The notes under the pieces were generated by a model. The model did no database searches. It was not told the DNA's origin and worked only from the letters and a program-made list of their open reading frames with translations. From the NCBI GenBank assembly GCA_030683195.1, contig JAUXQA010000530.1, positions 1 through 14,518 on the forward strand: a DNA stretch of 14,518 bases, written 5' to 3'. Position numbers and translations under genes: made by a program. Positions 8,501 through 14,518 of the stretch are shown piece after piece. Numbering within the stretch: position 1 is the stretch's first letter; every line of letters starts with the position of its first letter. This DNA is from Rhodoferax sp. Its GTDB lineage: Bacteria > Pseudomonadota > Gammaproteobacteria > Burkholderiales > Burkholderiaceae_C.

Positions 8501-8714
8501 TGCGGTGATTCAGGCTGGCGGCAATGCGTCTGTCAATGGTGCCTTCGGTTGGTTCCAGTTCAGCGGCGACACTTACCTGGTTCAGAGCCGTCACGACGGT
8601 TCCGGCGTAAACGCATCCTTTACCAACGGCACCGACATGGTTGTCAAGCTGACTGGCTTGGTGGATCTGAGCACCGCGACAGGCGTGGGCACAGCCACAC
8701 TGACACTGGTCTAA
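5508..8714 (+). CDS. S-layer/RTX-like surface protein with DUF4214 N terminus
   Basis: 1068 residues; ATG is preceded by AGGAA with 7-nt spacing. There is no signal peptide. Residues 1-125 hold two copies of the DUF4214 pattern (AYVAFFNRPADVGGLNFW, then IYMNLFGRHAESGGLQFW). Residues from about 190 form a Thr/Ala/Asn/Gly/Val-rich beta-solenoid with RTX-like motifs: GGAGADT at 197 and 223, GGAGVDT at 586, GAGDDS at 607, GGTGVDS at 848 and GGTGVDT at 921. A regular 18-residue array occupies 861-950. The C terminus (about 990-1068, with FGWFQFSGDTYLV and an ending of TATLTLV) resembles uncleaved type I secretion signals of S-layer proteins such as Caulobacter RsaA. I saw no cysteine. Arginine is absent between R261 and R1028. 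Third codon positions look less GC-biased than in the neighbours. It is probably abundantly expressed, given the strong terminator and structured leader. No type I secretion genes are in the window. An adhesin or other RTX surface protein is the main alternative. Confidence 0.8.
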   Translation: MPLSTSQVQSAYVAFFNRPADVGGLNFWTQSQTLGLPDLLTEFAKSPEYVAQYAGLTSFQRVDAIYMNLFGRHAESGGLQFWGLALDQGKVTLADVAYQIGTVGAQGTDKTAFANKTSAAVAFTTAVDLPSEMLGYAGAASLAAARAFLSSVTDDASLASAIAPAALDASVATVTSLGNVVAGQTFTLTTGVDSFTGGAGADTFNATNTGAVQSLSSFDTIKGGAGADTLNVLSVGNAFDDTTTSGLTVSGVETAVVTSDRKVVLNASTWTDLANLTVVSAGATSGSTSVKAAATTAVSVTNTSSGGNSTVVDGGSTVNVTSTDASGGGTITVGNTNAPTGAINITSNNTANGATTGSVNVQGGSSVTITQAQFNATNTTNTNGTVTVVGSTATTAVTVNNAAKATASATVAGVNANSVAITDVNGGADVAGKIASATVNNFTTLSITDNALTTLTVAGGSGNIIIDNSGLTTATNKTLALNINGQTGGTLDDADIYTTLNVTTTGANSTLANITQGGVTALTVAGTKVLTLTSTAGLSALKTVAVSGSAGIKADLSAATVTSVDASATSGANTVTVDASKATFTGGAGVDTVTLAATTPTKAISLGAGDDSLNLGALAGTPTGKLDGGTGTDNLTMTAALAATASGSATFAGVVTGFEKVTLTGATNQTIDLAVLGNFNYVTTSGGNGLTLSNLPTGGTLVLNGAGTAYTIGNSAFTAGTNDTVNLTLTDGSGGNVSFASTGITASGVENFAITTVDTQATPSGTVVDSVTLLGNSVKAIAVTGNAGLTLTSTSTALTSVDASGITLGGFAWTSGALAAASTVKGSATGTNTIDASAATGGAVTYTGGTGVDSFTATNGKGNTVTLGDGANTVVVSSGNNTITGGKDADTVTATTGNNTVSLGNGANAFTATTGNNTYTGGTGVDTVTVGGGSNTLTLGTGADKVSITAASANVNTYSTITDAGAGDTITFVDLGTETFNTAKVSLANTAVFQDYANAVIQAGGNASVNGAFGWFQFSGDTYLVQSRHDGSGVNASFTNGTDMVVKLTGLVDLSTATGVGTATLTLV
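8088..8357 (+). repeat. Five-unit 54-bp tandem coding repeat (18-residue beta-roll)
   Basis: GGCAACAACACC occurs at 8142, 8196 and 8250, exactly 54 bp apart. Diverged equivalents start at 8088 (KGNT) and 8304 (GSNT). Each unit encodes two nonapeptides, such as GNNTITGGK and DADTVTATT, matching the two-strands-per-turn geometry of RTX beta-rolls. Several Asp positions of the calcium-binding consensus are Asn here. A 17-bp segment ACCGGCGGTACAGGTGT is also duplicated at 8046 and 8265. Confidence 0.85.
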
Positions 8715-8720
8715 ACCCTT

Positions 8721-8751
8721 TCAGAGACCCACCCTGAGCTTCGGCAAGGGG
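8721..8751. repeat. Degenerate imperfect inverted repeat resembling a dispersed intergenic element
   Basis: The segment contains CACCCTGAGC, a TTCG tetraloop and GCAAGGGGTG, an imperfect hairpin. It resembles the short CCTGAGCTTGTCGAAGG-like elements scattered between genes in many betaproteobacteria, but it is degenerate. It sits between the S-layer stop and the main terminator. Confidence 0.3.
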
Positions 8752-8769
8752 TGAGCTGCCTCTCCCAAG

Positions 8770-8804
8770 AACCCCATTGCCTATAAAGCAGTGGGGTTTT
8801 TTTT
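8770..8804 (+). terminator. Intrinsic terminator of the S-layer gene
   Basis: AACCCCATTGC pairs with GCAGTGGGGTT (one T-G wobble) around a CTATAAA loop, and an eight-T run follows at 8797-8804. This is a textbook rho-independent terminator about 55 bp after the S-layer stop. It probably separates the S-layer message from the downstream methyltransferase gene. Confidence 0.9.
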
Positions 8805-8805
8805 G

Positions 8806-8826
8806 AGTACATTAAACCGGTGTACT
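8806..8826. promoter_or_regulatory. Inverted repeat AGTACA-N9-TGTACT upstream of the methyltransferase gene
   Basis: Two perfect 6-bp arms lie immediately after the S-layer terminator and 35 bp before the methyltransferase start. The position suits an operator for a dimeric regulator or a short 5' leader hairpin. No known regulator could be assigned. Confidence 0.35.
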
Positions 8827-8860
8827 GAGAAAAAACCCAAGTTGAGAAAAAGGATAAAAC

Positions 8861-10396
8861 ATGACGGACTGGACCGCTGGCTACGTAGCCGACATTGGCT
8901 ACACCTTTGGCTACTACCTCGAACTCAATCCGCTACACGCCAGGCTGGCCTTTTTAAATGCCGGTCTGGTGCCACCAGAGAGCGGACACCACTGCGAGCT
9001 GGGCTTTGGCCAGGGCATGAGTGCCAACATCCACGCTGCAGCCTCGGGCAGTACCTGGCACGCCACCGACTTCAACCCCGCCCAAGCCAGCTTTGCCCAA
9101 GCCGTGGCCCGGGCCTCGGGCGCCAACGCCCACCTCACCGATGAGGCGTTTGCGGACTTCTGCACCCGCGCTGACCTGCCAGACTTTGACAGCATCGGCC
9201 TGCACGGCATCTGGAGCTGGATCAATGATGAGAACCGGGCGGTGATTGTTGACTTCATCCGCCGCAAACTCAAAGTCGGTGGCGTGGTCTACATCAGCTA
9301 CAACACCCAACCCGGCTGGGCTGCCATGGCCCCCATGCGCGATTTATTGACCGAGCACTCCGAGGTCATGGGCATTGCAGGTCGGGGCATTGTGAGCCGC
9401 ATCGACGGCGCCCTCGACTTTGCCGACAAGCTGATGGCCACCAACCCCGGCTACCTCAAAGCCAACCCGATGGTCACCGAACGCCTCAAGGGCATGAAGG
9501 CCCATAACCGCAACTACTTGGCGCATGAATACTTCAACCGCGACTGGCTGCCCATGCCATTCTCCAAAATGGCCCAGTGGCTCGCACCTGCCAAGGTGGG
9601 CTTTGCTTGCTCTGCCCACTACCTGGACCACGTGGATGCGGTCAACCTGAGCCCAGAACAGCAAGCTTTGCTCAATGAGACGCCAGACGCCCTGTTTCGC
9701 CAGACCGTGCGGGACTTCATGGTCAATCAGCAGTTTCGCAAAGACTTCTGGGTCAAAGGCGGGCGCAAGCTCAGTCTGCTGGCGCAGGCCGAAGCACTTC
9801 GGGCCCACCCAGTCATCCTGGTGCAGCACCGCCCCGATGTCGCCCTCAAAGTCACCGGCGCCCTGGGTGAGGCCACCCTGCAAGAGGCGGTCTACACCCC
9901 CATTCTCGATGCGTTGGCCAACCACCAGCCCAAGACCTTGGGGCAACTGGAGCTGCAACTCAAAGACAAAGGCATCACCTTTGGCCAACTCACCCAAGCG
10001 GTGGTGATTCTGACGGGGGCAGGCAGCCTGGCCAGCGTGCAGGACCCGGCCTTGATTCCCAAGGCCAAAACACACACCGACAAGCTCAACGCCCACCTGA
10101 TGGACAGAGCTCGGGGCAGCGCCGATATCAACTACCTGGCCAGTCCTGTCACGGGTGGCGGTGTGGCTGTGAACCGCTTTCAGCAACTCTTTTTGCTGGC
10201 TCTGAATCAAGGCAAGAAGCAGCCAGCCGAGTGGGCACAACTGGCCTGGCAGATCCTGGCAGCGCAAGGTCAAAAGATTGTCAAAGAGGGCAAGACAGTG
10301 GAGACAGCTGAGGATAATCTGTCGGAACTTGGGGTCCAGGCCAATGCCTTCGCTCACAAGCAACTGCCCATTCTCAGAGCGTTGCAGATCGCGTAG
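8861..10396 (+). CDS. Class I SAM methyltransferase with methyltransferase-regulatory domain, candidate protein lysine methyltransferase
   Basis: 511 residues; ATG is preceded by AAGGA with 6-nt spacing. The SAM-binding motif I is E46-LGFGQG (47-52), and ATDFNP at 68-73 supplies the motif II acid (D70). HGIWSWI (115-121) and SYNTQPGW (146-153) are further family hallmarks. Residues about 215-305, starting HNRNYLAHEYFNRDW, match the MethyTransf_Reg (PF10119) region. The remaining C-terminal 200 residues are mainly helical. The same architecture is found in rickettsial PKMT1/PKMT2, which methylate lysines of the surface protein OmpB. The gene sits directly after the S-layer gene behind its terminator, so it may have its own promoter or depend on read-through. 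That the neighbouring S-layer protein is the substrate is my inference; small-molecule or glycan methylation cannot be excluded. Confidence 0.75.
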   Translation: MTDWTAGYVADIGYTFGYYLELNPLHARLAFLNAGLVPPESGHHCELGFGQGMSANIHAAASGSTWHATDFNPAQASFAQAVARASGANAHLTDEAFADFCTRADLPDFDSIGLHGIWSWINDENRAVIVDFIRRKLKVGGVVYISYNTQPGWAAMAPMRDLLTEHSEVMGIAGRGIVSRIDGALDFADKLMATNPGYLKANPMVTERLKGMKAHNRNYLAHEYFNRDWLPMPFSKMAQWLAPAKVGFACSAHYLDHVDAVNLSPEQQALLNETPDALFRQTVRDFMVNQQFRKDFWVKGGRKLSLLAQAEALRAHPVILVQHRPDVALKVTGALGEATLQEAVYTPILDALANHQPKTLGQLELQLKDKGITFGQLTQAVVILTGAGSLASVQDPALIPKAKTHTDKLNAHLMDRARGSADINYLASPVTGGGVAVNRFQQLFLLALNQGKKQPAEWAQLAWQILAAQGQKIVKEGKTVETAEDNLSELGVQANAFAHKQLPILRALQIA

Positions 10397-10434
10397 GCAG
10401 GATTGGTTATCTCGGGATACTAATTTGATGGAAA

Positions 10435-10451
10435 ACCGGCTGATAGCCGGT
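10435..10451 (+). terminator. Short perfect hairpin after the methyltransferase gene
   Basis: ACCGGCT and AGCCGGT form a 7-bp stem with a 3-nt loop, 39 nt after the methyltransferase stop. The T-rich stretch (CTTTTTCTTTC, about 10463-10473) begins some 12 nt after the stem rather than directly, so termination here would be weak at best. Confidence 0.35.
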
Positions 10452-10492
10452 ATATCAATTGGCTTTTTCTTTCAAAATTTATAGCAAGAAAA

Positions 10493-10519
10493 ATGACGTT
10501 CTCTAACATGGGCTATAGT
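10493..10519 (+). promoter_or_regulatory. Weak promoter candidate for the glycosyltransferase gene
   Basis: TATAGT at 10514-10519 matches the -10 consensus at five of six positions. ATGACG at 10493-10498 is a partial -35, but the 15-bp spacing is short. A near-palindrome TCACTT-TG-AAGTGA at 10562-10575 lies between this element and the start codon and could act as an operator. Confidence 0.25.
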
Positions 10520-10590
10520 CGCCTTCCATAAAACCCCATTGATCGCAAGACAGTGAGGCTTTCACTTTGAAGTGAGATGAAATACCTTTC

Positions 10591-12141
10591 ATGGAACAGC
10601 TTTCCGGATTGTTGTTGGCTGACGCGTTGGATCAAACCCTATCAAATCCAACCGCGAGCCATCGCTGGCACACATTACTGAGCTTGTACTCATCCGACGC
10701 CAATGATGATGAGCGTGTGGCGGTTCAAAAACATCTTATTGCGAATGTTTCTCCTTTCGGGGAGGTCGGATTCTTCCTTGACACATTCATGGCCGCCGTC
10801 ACAAATGACCCCTATTACAGTGCCAAGGCAGGCCAGTTGCTGAAATCCTTGGCGCCCTTTGACGCCGACAGATTGATGGCATTTTCTGTTTACGAATGGG
10901 GCCGGCAAGCGCTCGGGAATGGGGGTTCGAGTCAATTTGTTGGCGCGCTGCGCGCAGCATGCGTCCCTGACTTGATGGCCCTGATCGGTCTAAAGCTGCT
11001 GCAATTGTCACCGCTCGCGCGAAAGGCCAGCAGTCATCTGGCAAAAATTGCATTGGTCATGCCGTACATCAGCAACGCTAACCACCCCCCGACCGTCCTG
11101 GCGTTGCAGCAGGCCAAGCTTCTAAGTGATTCAGGCCTGCAAGTTGGCATGTTTTCCAGTCAGGAGCTGCGGGTGCAGCACATGGCTGACTATCTTGGCA
11201 GCAATGGCCAACTATTCACCCCATCACCTCAACTCGACACACTGCGCCCGCTCATCCCTGGCGGTGTGAATCTCACTATTTGTGACGAGCGGTTTTCACT
11301 TAAGCGCAGGTATCAAGACCTGCTGACATCGGTCAATGCATTTGATCCGGATCTGGTGCTATTTGTGGGCTTCAATTCGCCACTCATGACGCCGCTGCAT
11401 GCCGCCCGTCCCACGCTGGGCTTGTGCATCCACGCCGTGCAACCCATGGCGCCCGTCGATGTCTGGCTCACGGGTAAGCCATCTGAGGCCAATCGACTCA
11501 GCGCAACCTGGGGCGACGCATTACCTCCGGCCTGGGGTTGCTACCACCCGTTCCGTATTCAACTCAAACCAACCGGAGAAACTGCGACCCGCTCGCAACT
11601 GGCATTACCTTTAGACGGCCTCGTGTTGATCACTGTCGGTGCCCGACTGGCGACGGAAATTTCAGGGCCTTGGGCGTCTGCCATGGTGGACTTTCTTAAA
11701 CAACATCCCAGCATGACTTGGCTGCTGGTTGGCGGCGATGGCAGCGTGCCTTTGGCCTTGAGCGAGGTAGCTGCCGGACAAGTGAGAACCCTGGCCCACC
11801 AGCATGATCTGAGAAGCGTCATGCGATGCACCGACATCTACGTTAATCCAGACAGATTGGGGGGAGGGTTCAGCATCGCAGAAGCGATGGCCGAAGGTTT
11901 GCCCGTCGTGGCTCTTTCGGATTCTGATGGAGGTGACAAACTCGGCCCGGTCGCAGCCCTCAACCTCGAAGACTTTTTTGTAAAACTACACATCCTCGTC
12001 GTCGATGTCGCAGCGCGTCATCAAATGGGCCATGCCATGAAGGCCCGTTTTTCGCAAACACTTGACCTGAATCAATCAGGCCCGTCTTTGTTATCGGCCT
12101 GCTTGTTGACACAGGAGCGCTACCGACAGCGCCAACCATGA
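10591..12141 (+). CDS. GT-B fold glycosyltransferase with helical N-terminal extension
   Basis: 516 residues; ATG at 10591 lacks a strong ribosome site. Residues 1-150 are predominantly helical and unlike a standard GT-B N-terminal half. A Rossmann-like segment begins near IALVMPYISNANHPPT (about 153), and the C-terminal nucleotide-sugar domain includes LVLITVGARL, WLLVGGDGSVPLAL and GGGFSIAEAMAEG (424-436), the glycosyltransferase family 1/4 donor-binding signature. The usual first Glu of the E-x7-E motif is Gly here; Glu431 is kept. It follows the methyltransferase gene by 194 bp and converges with the aminotransferase/synthase operon. The helical extension may bind an acceptor. Given the neighbourhood, glycosylation of the S-layer protein or of envelope glycan is plausible but not shown. 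The fold assignment is firm, the substrate unknown. Confidence 0.7.
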   Translation: MEQLSGLLLADALDQTLSNPTASHRWHTLLSLYSSDANDDERVAVQKHLIANVSPFGEVGFFLDTFMAAVTNDPYYSAKAGQLLKSLAPFDADRLMAFSVYEWGRQALGNGGSSQFVGALRAACVPDLMALIGLKLLQLSPLARKASSHLAKIALVMPYISNANHPPTVLALQQAKLLSDSGLQVGMFSSQELRVQHMADYLGSNGQLFTPSPQLDTLRPLIPGGVNLTICDERFSLKRRYQDLLTSVNAFDPDLVLFVGFNSPLMTPLHAARPTLGLCIHAVQPMAPVDVWLTGKPSEANRLSATWGDALPPAWGCYHPFRIQLKPTGETATRSQLALPLDGLVLITVGARLATEISGPWASAMVDFLKQHPSMTWLLVGGDGSVPLALSEVAAGQVRTLAHQHDLRSVMRCTDIYVNPDRLGGGFSIAEAMAEGLPVVALSDSDGGDKLGPVAALNLEDFFVKLHILVVDVAARHQMGHAMKARFSQTLDLNQSGPSLLSACLLTQERYRQRQP

Positions 12142-12160
12142 GGCGATACCGGATTAGCCG

Positions 12161-13228
12161 TTAAAAGGCCGCGCAAGCGGCTGGGTCAGCCGGCTCGTCT
12201 GAATTCGGCAACGAATTTTCTTCAGAAAAATACCACTGCACCGTACGCCGAAGCGCATCCTCCAGCGGTATGGCCGGCGCCCATCCCAACTGGGCACTAA
12301 TTCGCGCCACATCCGGCTTGCGACGCGATACATCCTGATAGGCGTTACCAAAATAAGAGGTCGCGGGTACCACCTCAAATTTGACCTTCTTTTCAAACTC
12401 AGGTTGGCCAGAAAGTTCCCCCACCAAGCGGGCCAAATGCTTGGCCAATTCCTCAATGGAGCACAGGTTGGCCGGGTTGCCGATGTTGAAGATTTCGCCA
12501 TCAGCTTTACCCTCGGGCGCCGAAAGAATGCACATCAATGCATCGATACCGTCGTCAATATATGTAAAGCTGCGCGCCTGCTGCCCACCATCGACCAGAC
12601 GAATATTTTCGCCCCGCATGAGACGACCGAGAAACAGGGTCACGACCCTCGCGCCACCGTCTTGCCCCTGCCGGATATCGTCCAAATTCGGGCCAAACCA
12701 ATTGAACGGCCTGAAGATCGTAAAGCGCAAACCCGCATGACCCAATGACCAGATTACACGCTCCAGCAGATGCTTGGAGCTGGCATAAATCCAGCGTTCT
12801 TTTGACACGGGTCCAAAGGTTGGCAAACTGCTGGCTTCGGTGAATGACTCATCCGCACACATGCCATACACCTCCGACGTCGACGGGAAAATGAGGCGCA
12901 CATCATGCTTGGCACACAACTTGACAATGCGCAGGTTTTCCTCAAACACGATCTCGAAAGTTGCGAGAGGGTCGTTCACATAAGCCATCGGGTTTGCCAC
13001 CGCAGCTAGCGGCAGCACAACATCGCTTTGCATCACCTGCTGCTCCACCAGTTCACGGGCCAGGGAAATATCCGCCGCGTGGAAAGAAAACCGCGGGTGT
13101 GCCATTAACTCGCCCAAGCGAAAGCTCGACAAATCAATGCCACAGACTTCCCAAGTCGTGGTCTGCAAAATACGCTTAACTAGATTGTGGCCAATGAAAC
13201 CATTGGCCCCGATGATCAAAACTCGCAT
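12161..13228 (-). CDS. ArnA dehydrogenase-like bifunctional UDP-4-keto-pentose/UDP-xylose synthase
   Basis: 355 residues, cytosolic, short-chain dehydrogenase fold. The NAD-binding GANGFIG is at 7-13, Ser118-Glu119 lie in PSTSEVYGMC, Tyr148 and Lys152 form the YxxxK pair, and Arg303 in SRRKP matches the arginine needed by E. coli ArnA. Long stretches (DVVLPLAAVANP, FEENLRIVKLC, FRPFNWFGP) follow the ArnA C-terminal half closely. The family oxidatively decarboxylates UDP-glucuronate to UDP-4-keto-pentose; stand-alone members such as the Ralstonia enzyme also release UDP-xylose. There is no formyltransferase domain, unlike bifunctional E. coli ArnA. The start ATG lies 9 nt after the stop of the aminotransferase gene, so the two are co-transcribed. 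The polar last 15 residues extend past the usual end. The family is secure; whether the product is mainly the keto-pentose or UDP-xylose is not decidable here. Confidence 0.85.
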   Translation of the reverse strand: MRVLIIGANGFIGHNLVKRILQTTTWEVCGIDLSSFRLGELMAHPRFSFHAADISLARELVEQQVMQSDVVLPLAAVANPMAYVNDPLATFEIVFEENLRIVKLCAKHDVRLIFPSTSEVYGMCADESFTEASSLPTFGPVSKERWIYASSKHLLERVIWSLGHAGLRFTIFRPFNWFGPNLDDIRQGQDGGARVVTLFLGRLMRGENIRLVDGGQQARSFTYIDDGIDALMCILSAPEGKADGEIFNIGNPANLCSIEELAKHLARLVGELSGQPEFEKKVKFEVVPATSYFGNAYQDVSRRKPDVARISAQLGWAPAIPLEDALRRTVQWYFSEENSLPNSDEPADPAACAAF

Positions 13229-13237
13229 TAAAACTCT

Positions 13238-14425
13238 TTAGGGATGAGAAGAAGTCGTTCTCAGAACGACCTTTGAAATTGCATTGACCACATCATCAAT
13301 ATCGGTGTCCAAAAGGTTGGGATACAGAGGCAAAGACAGGATCGAATTACCCAGCAACACGGCATTCGGGCAGTCAGCGGCTGTGTAGCCATAACGCTCA
13401 CGGTAGTACTGTTTGAGGTGAATCGCCGGAAAATGCAGACCTGTTCCGATGTTGTGCTGCGCCAGCGCCGTCACAAACTCGTCTCTGGACAGACCCAGGG
13501 CCTGGGTGTCAAGCCTGACGACATACAAGTGGTGCGCATGCTGTGACGCATACGGAACAGTCGCCAATGGTCTCACGCAAGGTAGGTGGGCCAGCAAGCG
13601 GTCGTAGCGGGCCGCCAGTTCTGCGCGCCGGGCGTTGAATCGCTCCAGTTTGGGCAACTGGTGCAAACCCATGGCCGCCTGCAAGTCGAGCATGTTGTAC
13701 TTGTACCCTGGCTCCAGCAACTCAAAGTCGGCCGTTCCCCCCTTGCCGCTGGACCGAGCCCAAGTGTCCCGTGTGATCCCATGAAAGCGCAACAATCGTA
13801 ACCGTGCAGCCAGTGCGGCGTCATTGCAGGCAATCATCCCGCCCTCGCCGGTTGTCACGTTCTTGGTCGCATGAAAACTGAACAGGGTGATACGGCCTTC
13901 ACTGCCAACCCGGCGTCCCCGATAGTCTGTCCCGAGGGCGTGCGCAGCATCCTCCACCAACTTGATGGGTCGATCGCCAATGGCCGCCTCAATCGCATCA
14001 ATGTCGCAGGCAGCGCCTGCAAAATGCACCGGTATCACAGCCCGTGTGCGTTCGGTCAGGCGACGCCGAAGGTCTTCGGCATCAATTTGCAATGTATCGG
14101 GGTGCACCTCAGCAAAAACGGCGCGCGCCCCCGAAAGCTCGACGATATTGGCCATGGACGGCCAAGTGATGGCGGGCACGATCACCTCGTCGCCCGGGCC
14201 GATGCCCAGAGCTTTAACCACCAAATGCCAGCCCGCTGTCGCAGAACTCACAGCAATCGCCTCTGACACCCCCAGGTACTCCCGAAACAGGCCCTCAAAA
14301 CGAGCCACTTTGGGGCCCGTGGTAATCCAGCCAGAATTCATGGAGTCCACAACCTCATTGATCTCCCCGGACTCGACCGTTGGACGAGAAAAAGGCAAAA
14401 AGTCCGGGCGCACCGGCGTGCTCAT
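13238..14425 (-). CDS. arnB: DegT/DnrJ/EryC1/StrS aminotransferase, ArnB-like
   Basis: 395 residues from ATG 14425. A GTG at 14437 overlapping the preceding stop is an alternative; neither has a clear ribosome site. The ATG start places the PLP lysine at Lys188 in FSFHATKN, as in ArnB of Salmonella. Other marks are FLPFSRPTV at the N terminus, SGWITTGPK, AVSSATAGWH, VEDAAHALGT with Asp159, PGYKYNMLDLQAA and GTGLHFPAIH. Length is slightly above the roughly 380 of ArnB. The reaction would be glutamate-dependent amination of UDP-4-keto-pentose to UDP-L-Ara4N, and the downstream gene encodes the enzyme supplying that substrate. This pairing makes the ArnB role more likely than other sugar aminotransferase roles. 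Products normally feed lipid A or polysaccharide decoration. No other arn gene is identifiable in the window. Confidence 0.8.
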   Translation of the reverse strand: MSTPVRPDFLPFSRPTVESGEINEVVDSMNSGWITTGPKVARFEGLFREYLGVSEAIAVSSATAGWHLVVKALGIGPGDEVIVPAITWPSMANIVELSGARAVFAEVHPDTLQIDAEDLRRRLTERTRAVIPVHFAGAACDIDAIEAAIGDRPIKLVEDAAHALGTDYRGRRVGSEGRITLFSFHATKNVTTGEGGMIACNDAALAARLRLLRFHGITRDTWARSSGKGGTADFELLEPGYKYNMLDLQAAMGLHQLPKLERFNARRAELAARYDRLLAHLPCVRPLATVPYASQHAHHLYVVRLDTQALGLSRDEFVTALAQHNIGTGLHFPAIHLKQYYRERYGYTAADCPNAVLLGNSILSLPLYPNLLDTDIDDVVNAISKVVLRTTSSHP

Positions 14426-14433
14426 CGCGATAT

Positions 14434-14517
14434 TCACAGGCAAAGGCGTTTGCGCACAGCGCCAGCACCCATCAAGGTGCGCTCAAACCCCAGCCCCTGC
14501 CTGATCACCCGCTTGAC
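14434..14517 (-). CDS. 3' end of an unidentified gene upstream of the aminotransferase
   Basis: One reading frame stays open from the right edge on the minus strand and ends at TGA 14436-14434, encoding 27 residues with a basic tail (AGAVRKRLCL). The other two frames stop early. The stop lies 8 nt before the aminotransferase ATG, so it is probably the preceding gene of the same operon. The fragment is too short to assign a family; a glycosyltransferase or another nucleotide-sugar gene would fit the context. Confidence 0.45.
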   Translation of the reverse strand, partial: VKRVIRQGLGFERTLMGAGAVRKRLCL

Positions 14518-14518
14518 C

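Noticed and set aside
9344..10363. 339-residue minus-strand open frame opposite the methyltransferase gene
   Set aside because: No recognisable motifs; the opposite strand carries clear SAM-binding and regulatory-domain signatures and a ribosome site.
12142..12160. Terminator between the convergent glycosyltransferase and synthase genes
   Set aside because: The 19-bp gap holds no convincing stem or T-tract on either strand.

Overview
The window looks like chromosomal DNA from a Gram-negative betaproteobacterium, most likely Burkholderiales and probably Comamonadaceae. This rests on the GC-rich, C-ending codons of most genes, the outer-membrane and lipid A-type gene families, and overall family resemblance. 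No rRNA, tRNA, insertion sequence or CRISPR array was seen, and no marker gene fixes the genus.

Left edge (2-2361, + strand): the 3' end of an FAD-dependent amine-oxidase/UDP-galactopyranose-mutase-like gene. It is followed after 14 nt by a polytopic membrane protein with GT-C-like architecture and a C-terminal beta-sandwich domain. This looks like the tail of a polysaccharide or glycosylation operon. A strong hairpin separates it from the next, convergent gene.

Centre (2398-8804): a divergent pair made of a TPR plus outer-membrane beta-barrel protein (minus strand, Slam-like) and a secreted FecR-domain protein (plus strand). The FecR protein has a long Pro/Val linker and a C-terminal beta domain. 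Next comes the dominant gene of the window, a 1068-residue surface-layer-type protein with an N-terminal DUF4214 duplication, an RTX-like Thr/Asn/Gly-rich solenoid and a type I-secretion-style C terminus. Its upstream region carries a perfect 16-bp CRP-type palindrome and a structured leader. A classic intrinsic terminator follows the gene.

Right of the S-layer gene (8861-12141, + strand): a class I methyltransferase with a methyltransferase-regulatory domain, the family that includes the rickettsial outer-membrane-protein lysine methyltransferases. After it comes a GT-B glycosyltransferase with an unusual all-helical N-terminal part. I infer that one or both modify the surface protein. The solenoid has no arginine for 766 residues but 18 lysines, which would suit lysine methylation.

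Right edge (12161-14517, - strand): a tight operon of an unidentified gene tail, an ArnB-like aminotransferase and a stand-alone ArnA-dehydrogenase-like UDP-4-keto-pentose/UDP-xylose synthase. Together these predict synthesis of UDP-L-Ara4N (or UDP-xylose) from UDP-glucuronate for envelope decoration. As a whole the window is a cell-envelope island: surface protein, its possible modification enzymes, outer-membrane export or anchoring proteins, and nucleotide-sugar supply.
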